Shown: in pieces, positions 21,806 through 30,670 of the stretch
Numbering within the stretch: position 1 is the stretch's first letter
Layout of the letters: each line of letters opens with the position of its first letter
DNA from: Chromera velia
Lineage: Eukaryota > Sar > Chromeraceae
DNA length: 32,652 nt
Direction: 5' to 3'
NCBI GenBank assembly: GCA_018398765.1
Contig: JAHBMJ010001316.1
Coordinates: forward strand, 1-32,652
The notes under the pieces: generated by a model
The model's database searches: none
What the model saw: the letters and a program-made list of their open reading frames with translations, nothing else
What the model was told of the DNA's origin: nothing
Program-made: the position numbers and the translations under genes

Positions 21806-22568
21806 GAAAGAGAAAGAGAAAGAGAAAGCGAGAGGAAAAGAAAGAAAAAAAGAGAGGGGGGGGGAGAGAGAGAGAGAAAGAGAAAGAAAAAGAGATAGAC
21901 TCTACCCACAGGTATGAAGACATTCCTTCACTGTGTACGGATCACAGAAGAATCCCTCGCAGATTTCGCAAGTCATGAGGTCGGCAAGAACTTTGAGCCG
22001 AAACTCAACCTGCAAAAACGTCACGAGCATCATTGTGAATAAATTCAACTTCAAGTTTTCGCAACAAAAATGTCGATGCCCAACAGAAGGGTAGACAAGT
22101 GAGAGAGATGCACGAACACCGACAAATGAGCGACGTAGATACCAAAAATAACAGTGACGCACGAACAGCCAGAGAGAGAGAGAGACGCAGGTGAAGACGA
22201 AAAGCTACGGAAGATGAAATAATTTACGGCAGTCTCATCGAGACAATTTGATCAATCGGCCCGAAATGAGTGCAGGCGGGCGAGAGCTAGAGAAAATGAA
22301 CAAAGAAGGTCGAAAAGGCAATTTTCAAGAGCAGAAGGGAGAAGGAAGTGCGCTCGGGCCGAAAGAATTGGGGCCAAAATACGAAAGCGTGTCGGAGAAA
22401 GGAGAAAACGGTGCTCAATTGAGCATTTCAGGAAAAAAAGAAAATATACGAAGAGCGAAAACCCAGCAGCGCCTAACCCACATCAAGTGATGCCCCGGTG
22501 TCAATCACCCGACGGTCCTCTTGGCCGAAGTCATTCAAGCCCTCTTCCGTGCGCCGCCTCTTGTACAT
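16244..22568 (-). CDS. PCGF/RING1-like Polycomb protein: RING finger + RAWUL-like domain + acidic tail
   Basis: Splice phases assemble nine exons: 22568-22482, 22009-21910, 21243-21189, 20646-20510, 20080-19625, 19210-19153, 18813-18675, 18346-18309, 17783-16244; about 869 residues. Residues 43-82 form a complete C3HC4 RING: CEIC, then ECLHTFCRSC, then CPRC, each half rebuilt exactly across an intron. PCGF-type helices follow (DRAILNLSQKLFPNF). Residues about 286-386 resemble RAWUL, the ubiquitin-like domain of PCGF and RING1: DVTVHLMPVP, LEMPFLRLNSMISVGDLAAY, ISIFFSDGERLPP, DFSKVLELYYHAHQG. These proteins pair in PRC1, which monoubiquitinates H2A. The remaining ~480 residues are Glu/Ser/Ala-rich, disordered, and contain a six-N gap. 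The ECLHTFC signature favours PCGF over RING1. Uncertain: the 20510/20080 junction (an extra exon near 20.2 kb is possible) and the donor near 19153. Confidence 0.8.
16363..16368. other. Assembly gap (six N)
   Basis: Six undetermined bases lie inside the last exon of the PCGF-like gene, in a G/C-homopolymer-rich stretch (Pro-rich on the coding strand). The reading frame is kept with two or three unknown residues, but the true gap length is unknown. Confidence 0.99.
18612..18651. repeat. (GTAT)n microsatellite
   Basis: Imperfect GTAT/GCAT repeats within the intron between the 18813-18675 and 18346-18309 exons of the PCGF-like gene. Confidence 0.9.
18818..18877. repeat. (CA)n(GA)n compound microsatellite
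   Basis: About 14 CA units run into about 15 GA units. It abuts the acceptor site of the PCGF-like exon that starts at 18813, so on the coding strand (TC)n(TG)n leads directly into TCTGCAG and may serve as the polypyrimidine tract. Confidence 0.92.
20678..20790. repeat. (GAAA)n tract in an intron
   Basis: Nearly uninterrupted GAAA repeats on the plus strand, hence (TTTC)n on the coding strand of the PCGF-like gene. It lies just upstream of the acceptor for the exon starting at 20646. Confidence 0.92.
21656..21898. repeat. Polypurine (GA/GAAA)n tract in an intron
   Basis: About 240 bp almost purely of G and A on the plus strand lies in the intron following the 22009-21910 exon of the PCGF-like gene. 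Two related blocks (about 21710-21765 and 21798-21853) share GGAAGAAAGAGAAAGAGAAA, suggesting an internal duplication. Confidence 0.9.
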
Positions 22569-23457
22569 GATGAATCGGCGCGATTATTTGGAGTTCGGAA
22601 AAGGTGGAAATTCAAATGTACAGAGCAGCACTCTATGCTCGGGTGACACAAAAGGACGGCAGGACAGCCGGCTGATCAAACGGGGATCTGCAAGGAGGAG
22701 ACGGCACGTTGGTCTCTCCTCTGCCCACCAACGAACGCAGGGTGCTGGTTCACCTACAAGTATGCCGGACACAACAAAAGAAGAAGTGGTGTGAGAATCG
22801 GCATATTAATAGACGTTTCACGATCGTTTCACGGCATTTGCTCCTACATGATTGGGCTAGCCGACGTACGATCTGACATCGATATGACGTGCGTCCGCAG
22901 TGAAACATGCGGGATGCAGGAAGCTGCGCATGCATGCATGCAGCGGCGCCGCGGGTCAATCCGCGCGAGCCCGGCCTGCATGCATGCGCATGCATCATAT
23001 ATCCGCGGGGCCGGATCCGGCCGGCGCCATGCCGGCGCCGCTATATGGCGCCGCTATTATTGGAGACGGACAACGAAACTTTGAACATTCACGCAAAATT
23101 TCAGAAGGATGGGATCGAGCTTGGGTGAACACAATCACGGTGAATCACGTAAGTTCGACTTCTTTATTTGTTCTGCGCTGGTTGGCACTGTTCGATTGTG
23201 CAGCTCTTTCACGTCGTTTTGTTTTTTTCCTCTCTCCGGGGGTGAGTCAGATACTTGATTGCTCTGTCTGTCTCTGTGTTGCAAGAACTTTTTTGTGGAG
23301 CAGTTGAAAGGCCACCGCTGACGGGGGAAAGAGACAAATATTTCGAAATTCTCTCCTGTTTGCCCTTCTTCTTCTGAAAGGCACTTTTCGATTTCTCAAA
23401 TTCTGTGAGAGTGAGTGAGTGAGTGAGAAAGTGTGAGAGAGAAAGAGAGTGGACAAG
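22569..23457. promoter_or_regulatory. Divergent promoter region of the PCGF-like and VPS53 genes
   Basis: About 890 bp separates the two divergent start codons. It contains a GC-rich, strongly self-complementary core (22925-23053) with clustered TGCATGCATG words, GGCGCCGCG, CCGGATCCGG, GCCGGCGCC repeated around CATGCC, and two GCGCCGCTAT words. A (GAGT)n stretch at 23408-23428 lies just before the VPS53 ATG. No coding exon is evident. A shared bidirectional promoter is inferred from the geometry alone. Confidence 0.55.
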
Positions 23458-26400
23458 ATGTTGGAAGGCAGCTCCCACCACACCTTCTCTGCCGACTTCG
23501 AGAAGGTTCTTCAGCAGGTGATCGGGAGCACAGACCCCTTTGATGACCCCGCCTTTGACCCAGTTGACTACATCAACAAACGCTTCCCCACAGAGCAGAG
23601 CCTCGGTCAGCTGGATGCGTTTGTGATGGATTTGCAGGGCCGAGCTAAGCAACTGGATGAGGAGATTTATGCGGCAGTGAGAGAGCAGGCTGAGGCCCAA
23701 AAAGAGGCCCAAGCGGACATTGAACACGTCAAAGCAGCGCTCAGGGAGTTGCTTCAGCGCACTCTCCACATGCGCGCACGAGCTGCAGACTCCGAAAAAC
23801 TCGTGCAGGAGATCTGCCGAGATATCCGTGCGTTGGACCTCGGAAAGCGAAATTTGACGGCGACCATCAAAGCACTGAAGAGATTGGTCATGCTTGTCAC
23901 GGCACTAGACCAACTTCGTGTGCATGCATCAGAGAAAGAATACACACAGGCCGCACAGTCCATCCGCGCTGTGGAGGCTCTTTCCAAACACTTCAAGGAT
24001 TTGGAGCATGTGCCACGAGTGGCCGAGATAGTCGCTCAAAAGACCCATCTCTGCACAGAATTGCAGAAGCAAATCTTTGAGGATTTCGACTCCCTTGTAG
24101 AAGAGATCCAACCAGACCCCGCCAATCTTGGCCTCACACCGGCCCAACCGGTCAACCGAGGTGATCTCCAGCACGCCTGGGAGGCCATCGAGGCACTAAG
24201 CAATAATGCAGGGGGGGTCAGAGAAGAGTTGTCTGTCCGCATGGCACTCCATTTGCTGGAGCCATACAAAAGGACTTTCCAGCCACCAGAGGAGCAGGCT
24301 GGCCTTGAGCATGCTGACCGAAGGTATGCATTTCTGAGAAAGTGTATTCGGGACTTTTCCGAACACTTCGGTGAGTATTTCCCCCCCCACTGGCGTATGG
24401 CTGCAGTCATCTCTGAGCATTTTTGCCACATCACCCGCCAGCATTTCGTCGAGCTGCTAGAGTCTCAGCCCACCTCCGATCCCGATCTCCTTGTCCGCAC
24501 TCTCCATAGAGCAAAGGAGTTTGAAGACCAGTTGAGTAGGAAATATGAGAGTGCCAACGCAGAGCAGCAGCCCGCACAAGGAAGCGATGTCCCCCGTGTG
24601 ACGGGCGAGGGCCTTCAGTACCCTGAAGAGATAGAGGGAGGTCCTGGAGAGGAGGCGGGAGAGAAGGGAAACCCAAACCCTTTGAGACGACCTGCATCAC
24701 CGCAACAGCAGGCAGCAGCTGCAGCCGCAGCTTCCGTCCCCCGTTTTATTTTTCGCGGTCTTCTCACTGCATGTTTCGAATCGAGCATGCACTCATGGAT
24801 CAGCCATGAGGAGAGAGAGCTGTCCACTCGCCTCTCCGCAGCTTTGGTGAATGATCAAATCTTGGGAGAGCCGAGGTCATTGGGGGGTGGGGGTGGGGTG
24901 CGTGCTGCTGCCGCTGCTGCGGCTGCGAATGCAGAAGAGGGGGAAGAGCAGGTTGGGGAAGAGGGGGACGAAGAGGAAGAGGATCTTCCAACTTTGGTGT
25001 ACTCTTCCGCAGCAGAACTCTTTAGTGCCATTCGAGCCAGTTTGAAGAAAACAGCAGCCATCTCGAGAGACACCACACTGCACTCTATGGTCCAGGTGTT
25101 TCGGAAAATCATCAAAAGGTGTGTGCGTGTTTGGGGGAGAAAGAGGGTTTGTGTGTGTGTGTGTGTGTGTGTGCTTGTCTGTAGGAGAAAACAAAAGGGA
25201 GGGCCTGCCTGTTGGGGGGGCGGCCGGGGTGGGGGAGAGGTGTGTGTGTTCCTCTTACATTCATTCTGATTCTGAGTGTGCTGTGCTGGTACCATCCTAG
25301 TGCGGAGGGAGGGGCAACGAAGGAGAGGAAGACGCTCAGATCTGTTCTGACATGCTCCCTCCCTTCTGTTCTCGTCTTTCCCTGTGTGTTTTAGGAACAG
25401 AACATGAACAGAGAGGAAATTCCGCCTCCCCATCCTCATTGCTCCGCTAGAAGCAAGGGACGTCGCCTGTCTTCCTTCACGCACTGGTGCTTGACATCGT
25501 CTATCAGCTTTCCCTTTTGTGTTGCGCATCATCGCAGGTACACAGACACTCTCCGAAACCGCATTCCCACCGTCAAGAAGGCGGGAGGGGCTCCCCTGTC
25601 CGAGGACGCCATCAAGGCTGCATGCTGCGTGGTGGGGACGGCTGAGTACTGTGACAACACGCTGCAGGTGAGAATATTAATAGAATAGTGTGGGGACGGC
25701 TGAGTACTGTGGTGGCGGAGACGAGAAGGAACAGAAGAAGTACCGACAGAAATTTTCGTTCCTTCCACTCCCCAAATCTTTTCTCCTTTTCCTCTTTTGC
25801 TTCCTTCCTCCTCCTTCCCAGCTCGCGTTTAGGAGAAGTACGTACAAATGCTGAATCAAAAAGGCATTCATTCCTGCCTCTTCCGGGTTCGGCTGTACGG
25901 CTGTGCAGGAGCCCGGATCGGATCGGATGTTCTGTGTGGGTACGCAATCTCCGAATGTTTCTGCCGATGATAGCTTGAGAGCAGAGCAGAGAAGAGAAGG
26001 CAAGCATCTCCTGCCGTCTTTCATCGTTGCCCTGTAATGTATTAATAATTTGCGTGCAGGAGCTCCAATCTGCTGTCGAAGGCTCTCTGGAACCTGAGAC
26101 ACTCCGTGCGAACGCGTCGTTTGACCCTGAGAGGGAGGCGATGTGGGATTTGCGCACTCTGGCCGTGCAGTCTCTGGTAGCAGCGTTGGAGACCTCTTTG
26201 GAGGGGGCGTTCTCGAGACTTCGGAACGGAAATTGGACAGCAACGGCGGAGGTGAGAGGGGGAAACGGTTCTTTCCTTCTCTCTCTTTCTCTTTCTCTCT
26301 CTCTCTCTCTCTCTGTCTTTTTCTCTTTCTTTCTTTCTTTTTTTCTTTCTTTCTTCCTTGCTTTCTTGCTTTCTTGCTTCCTTGCTTCCTTGCTTTCTTC

Positions 26401-28150
26401 TTTTCTTTCCTTGTCTGTTGCTTGTTCACCTGTTTGTTGGCGTGCTTGCCTTTCTTTCGTACTCCCTTCTCCCCAACTTTCCTGCTTTGCTGTCTGCCTG
26501 CCCGCCTACTTGCCTGCCTGCTTGTCCTTCCCTGCGTCCCGTCTCTGCACGCATGTATCCATTCTTTCTGTGTGCGTGGGAACAGGATAAGTGGAAGATG
26601 AAACGAACTTTCTTTCAGTCTACGTGCGTAACGCAGGTGTTCTGCATGAAAAAAAGTTGAGTGCCATGACGGCAGGCGGCCTATCATGGACTCCATGCGA
26701 CAAAGATGCATTGCGAGTGCTGCTGTTCCGCATGTTCACCCACTCCCGATGTTGCCTCCGCGTAATCGACGCATCGATTCACTCAGTGACCAAAGAAGGT
26801 GAATTACCCTCTTCTGCATATATTTTCTCTCTTGCTCATTCAAGCTACGGGAAGATGAAAGACGCAGATCCACAGCTCTTCTTGTCCTTCTTCTCGTGCA
26901 GGTGGGAGACCACTCTCTGTACGTCACAGAGATGGCTGAGGTCCTCACGAGCGGTTTTGCCTCCGTCGCCCCCCTTCTCTCGCCCCCCTTCTTCCGGTTC
27001 TACTGTGACAGGGCCGCGCAGGCCGTGGCCCCCCGATTCATGCGGTCTGTGTACGAGAGCAAAAAGGTCTCCGAGAGCGGGGCCCAGCAGCTGCTTCTCG
27101 ACGCGTACGCGCTGAAGGGGGCGCTGCTGGAGGCTCCCGTAGCGGCAACTGGAGGGGCGGTGCCTGCAAGCTACAAACGGTCTGTCTGTTGGTGTGTGTG
27201 TGTCATGCGGATTGGGGGGGGTGAATTTTTTTTTTTATTGATTGATTTTCGTGTCGGTCGATGAACGAGAGAGAACGCTCTGTCCCATGTGACGTATGGT
27301 GGAGAGTTTCTAACTGTGGGGGGACGTTCATCTAGGGTGCGCTGCGACGCAGGAAGACAAATGGCAAAGTTGTTGAGTGGTGTGCCGTAGAGACAAGAGG
27401 GGTCTGGTCGTTGAATATTTTGTTCTCTTTGTGGCTCCTCCTTCCTCCATTGCGCTGAGGAAAGTATGAGATTAACACTGTCTTTCTGTGTGCAGGTACG
27501 TCCAGAAAGAGATGGGGAGGGCAGCAGCCTTGTTGAAGGTGTTGACTTCGAATGTGGAGAATCCGGAGGACGTGCGGACCCTCTTGGACTCTCACGCAGG
27601 GTCTGCCACTCCGGACGAAATTAAGAGGCTGTTGCTCCTCAAGCACGCAGGGGGGGTGGGGGCTGAGGGACTTGAAGTGGGGGGGGCGGCAGGTTCTCAG
27701 GCAGCAGCAACGACCGTAGGGGGGCTGTCGATCGGTCAGGTGCAGAGCAGGATGGAGGCGCTGCTGGCGGGTGCGGGTGCGAACCTGAACACCATGCAGA
27801 CCCACCTTCCTAGCGTGGGCACTCGGAGCACCAGTGAGCAGGTGCAACAAGGAGGGGGGGTGCAGGGTATGCCGGGGTCCTCATCAGCCGGCATGGGTGC
27901 GACGGCAGGGCGGCAGAGTTCTGGGCCCTCTGTAATGCCTGGAGGTGGGGGGGGTGACGGTGATCTGCAGGATCGTGAAAGAGATGCGAGGGGGCGGAGG
28001 TTTTTGGAAAACTTCCAAACGTTAGGCGACAAGGTGAAAGAGAGCACAACAAGTGGGATGCAGGGGATGGGACGTTTATTTGGAAACTTCAGCAAGAGAA
28101 AAGAGGCAGACAGAGACAGAGAGAGGGACCGCCAAGGCCCGCAAGGATGA
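23458..28150 (+). CDS. VPS53: VPS53, subunit of the GARP/EARP tethering complexes
   Basis: Five exons join in phase: 23458-25118, 25538-25667, 26060-26251, 26902-27179, 27496-28150; 971 residues. VPS53 works with VPS51, VPS52 and VPS54 (GARP, endosome-to-trans-Golgi tethering) or VPS50 (EARP, recycling endosomes). The N-terminal signature is clear: DPVDYINKRFPTEQSLGQLD, then LDEEIYAAVREQAE, EKLVQEICRDIRALDLGKRN and LKRLVMLVTALDQL, a coiled-coil start. C-terminal matches include CCVVGTAEYCDNTLQEL, VGDHSLYVTEMAEVL and ESGAQQLLLDAYALKGALLE, then ASYKRYVQKEM across the last junction. Near residue 480-510 an Ala-rich run and a Glu-rich run are inserted, and the C-terminal ~130 residues are Gly/Gln-rich. 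All acceptors are CAG; donors are GTGTGT, GTGAGA, GTGAGA and GTCTGT. ATG at 23458 is the first in frame. Confidence 0.93.
25150..25173. repeat. (TG)n microsatellite
   Basis: About twelve TG units in the first intron of VPS53, some 30 bp after the donor site. Confidence 0.9.
26278..26403. repeat. Polypyrimidine (CT)n/(CTTT)n/(TTGC)n tract
   Basis: This lies at the start of the third VPS53 intron (26252-26901), on the coding strand. It runs through CT, CTTT and CTTGCTTT phases. Reading frames across it (26.1-26.7 kb) are not exons, because the flanking exons join directly in phase. Confidence 0.88.
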
Positions 28151-28339
28151 TTCTAGAGATAGTCAACAACTGATACTCTGTTTTAATTTCAAAGTGGAGG
28201 GCAGTTAAGTGACTTGAAATTCTTGAATTCATAAGACATCTTTCGGTTTTATAGACTTTCGGATCGTTTTCCTAGTATCTTTTATAACTATCTAAAATTG
28301 TGTAACGGCCCCTGCTAAGGCCCGTGTACGTCTGTCCTG
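28151..28339 (+). other. VPS53 3' flank
   Basis: AT-rich sequence between the VPS53 stop and the small LTR element, presumably the 3' UTR. No distinct polyadenylation signal was identified. Confidence 0.5.
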
Positions 28340-28701
28340 TGATGAAACTCTCATGAATCATCGAATTACACTCACGGGGAAGAGAGATCTCGAATTCCCC
28401 TTCTGGTTCAGCTTCCCTACTGTTCGTGATTCATACGTCTATCGTCGTTCTCAGAGAGTCTATCAGCGTATTCTCTTAATACAATCACTTCGATCTGGAC
28501 ATAATTGTATTCCAATCGATACGCTCTGTATTGCTCAGACTGTAAACTGCATGAGGAAATTATGTAATTGAATCAATGCAATTTACATGCATACAGGTAA
28601 ATTAAATGCATATGCTCACACAGTGTGCGTGCCTGCATATAACCTTCCACTTCCTTACGCATTGCGCCTTCGGTCTCGCCAAAATGCTTTAGGATTCGTC
28701 A
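28340..28701 (-). repeat. LTR of the short element, left copy
   Basis: Begins TGATGAAACTC and ends GATTCGTCA. It is 362 bp, the same length as the right copy, with about 26 differences, of which all but one appear to be transitions. Confidence 0.88.
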
Positions 28702-29524
28702 GTGCATTACTTTCTTTTTAAGCGGAGCGGTGCTTTCATTCCCTTTTTGACTTATTGCTCGAACAAGGCACGACGTCGTCTATGCTTCATCTGCTTTCTG
28801 TCTTTCTTCATTTATCATTGAAGTGAGAACTTTGCCTCATAGGATCCGTCAATACATTTGAAGACAATTTAAGTCTGCAAACAAGGCGAGAGACATCTCT
28901 GACATGAAAGAGTGTTCTCAAATTACATTCAGACACAACGATTAACTCTTGCTTTCACTTCTATGATGTATGAGAACGAGAAAAAGACTGAAAGATCACA
29001 GACAAGGAGAGAGTTCTCTGTTTTTGTATCCTTTTCTTTTCGAGGTGCTGTTTATTTTTTTTTTTTTCATTCCTTACTCACTTTCCCAACCATCTTTCTA
29101 CCCTCCTGACTTGTTGCCTCCTGTCGGGTTCATTTCGATATGCGCTCCGACAAAGGCATCCAGGTTCTCCTTCCACCAGGGAATCCACCTTCTCTCGATC
29201 ACTGCCGCAATGGCAGGATCATCCTTCACAGTGTTGATCACCGTTTCTGCTGCCACCAGCCATGCCTTTCCCCGTGGGTACCCTTGCTGCTCTGTCCCTT
29301 CCTGCACATTACCACCTGCCCACTCTTTCTCTTTCTCTCTCTAAGCATCCTGTGTAAATCTTCTATTTTCTCTGTCTTTTTGTTTCTGTCCTTTCTGCTT
29401 CTTATCTTTCCTTTCTGCTTGGGAGATATTCTGCCCCCCTGCTCTGCCCCAATTTTTCGGGTCCTGCAAACCGAAAGAAGAGAAGATGCTACGCGACAGA
29501 CCACAAGGACGGTCTGCCCCACTT

Positions 29525-29535
29525 CCGTATCACCA
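29525..29535 (-). other. Probable primer-binding site
   Basis: TGGTGATACGG on the minus strand, two bases inside the right LTR. The TGG start and position fit pairing with a tRNA 3' CCA end; the tRNA was not identified. Confidence 0.5.
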
Positions 29536-29537
29536 CC

Positions 29538-29899
29538 TAATGAAACTCTTATGAATCATCGAATTACAGTTACGGAGAAGAGAGATCTTGAATTCCCCTT
29601 CTGGTTCAGCTTCCCTACTGTTCGTGATTTATACGTCTATCGTCGTTCTCAGAGAGTCTGTCAGCATATTCTCTTAGTACAATCACTTCAATCTAGACAT
29701 AATTGTATTCCAATCGATACACTCTGTATTGCTCAGACTGCAAACTGCATAAGGAAATTATGTAATTGAATTAATGCAATTTACATGCATACAGGCAAAT
29801 TAAATGTATACACTCACACAGCGCACACGCCTGCATACAACCTTCCACTTCCTTACGCATTGCGCCTTCGGTCTCGCCAAAATGCTTTAGGATTCGTCA
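29538..29899 (-). repeat. LTR of the short element, right copy
   Basis: Begins TAATGAAACTC (TG changed to TA) and ends GATTCGTCA. Aligned end to end with 28340-28701 it needs no indel. Confidence 0.88.
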
Positions 29900-30670
29900 C
29901 CCTGGCCAGGGCTACCGCCAAGAAGGTAGGTACTAGGTAGGCAGGGGGGTGGGAGGGGGAGTATGGTGTCACGTCGGCGGTGTGATTGAATTAAGGATTA
30001 AATTAAAACATGATCAATGATTTTTCAAAAAATTGTAGGATAACTGCTGGAACTAGCTGGAACTATATAATCTAGTAGTAATATACATTACCTGGTACAT
30101 TACAAGTCTAGTTACAAGTATTATGAAATAATATGATAGTTTACTAGATAGTTTAGTAGCTGTTATACTAGCTGCCATAATTCTACCCATAATTATTTTA
30201 AACTTAAAGTTGTGTTAATTGTTTTTAATAAAGTCACAGAAGATTGCCATTATATTGGAGTCATGCACTGGAGTGAAAATTCACTGGGAAAAAATATAGT
30301 GTTTGTTTCGTCCTAGCTTTTGTTTTGCTTCCATCTGACATGCATGCAATCAAGGCCTCTGTCTTCGCCTAGGTCTTTGCTTCTTTTCACGAAGTTCCTA
30401 GCGAAGCTCCCATCAAAATCCCTCGGATTCCCTCCTATAGTCGATAGCCCCTAGTTTTTTTTTGTTCTTTCTATGCATCGTCTCCTAACTATCATCCTTG
30501 CATGGACCACGTAAACATGCAGTCGATCGTGGTACAGAGAATGTCCAGAAGAATGTACAGGGAACATTCGCTCGCTTTTCACCGTTTCCCCCGCGGGGCC
30601 CGCACGCATTGGCGTATTCGCTTTTAGACTTTTCCGCCACTAATATTCGGTCTATAAGATGCTGCACATG
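29900..30670. other. AT-rich intergenic region
   Basis: This lies between the short LTR element and the stop codon of the minus-strand prolyl hydroxylase gene. 29990-30300 is markedly AT-rich with repeated CTAGTAG/TAGTTTA words. The part close to 30670 presumably holds the 3' UTR. No gene is seen. Confidence 0.5.

Larger units (their letters stand above)
28340..29899 (-). mobile_element. Short non-autonomous LTR retroelement
   Basis: Two 362-bp direct repeats enclose only 836 bp. Flanks TCCTG (28335-28339) and CCCTG (29900-29904) look like a 5-bp target duplication with one C/T difference. On the minus strand the right LTR is followed after two bases by TGGTGATACGG (complement of 29525-29535), a plausible tRNA primer-binding site, and a purine-rich AAAAAGAAAG lies near the opposite LTR. 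The interior has no RT, integrase or protease. It could code at most a gag remnant (PRGKAWLVAAETVINTVKDD, WIPWWKENLDAFVGAHIE), which I do not recognise. It sits in the intergenic space between the convergent VPS53 and prolyl hydroxylase genes. Confidence 0.85.

Noticed and set aside
21520-21978. Reading frames of 100-130 codons on both strands
   Set aside because: They are translations of the (GA)n tract (Arg-Glu or Ser-Leu repeats) inside an intron of the PCGF-like gene.
26591-26901. Open frame suggesting an additional VPS53 exon
   Set aside because: Exons 26060-26251 and 26902-27179 join in phase to give TATAEVGDHSLYV, the expected family sequence, so this is intron.
28353-28571. Open frame in the left LTR, with a related one at 29551-29769
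   Set aside because: The two are the same LTR sequence read in one frame, so the apparent conservation reflects repeat identity, not a gene.
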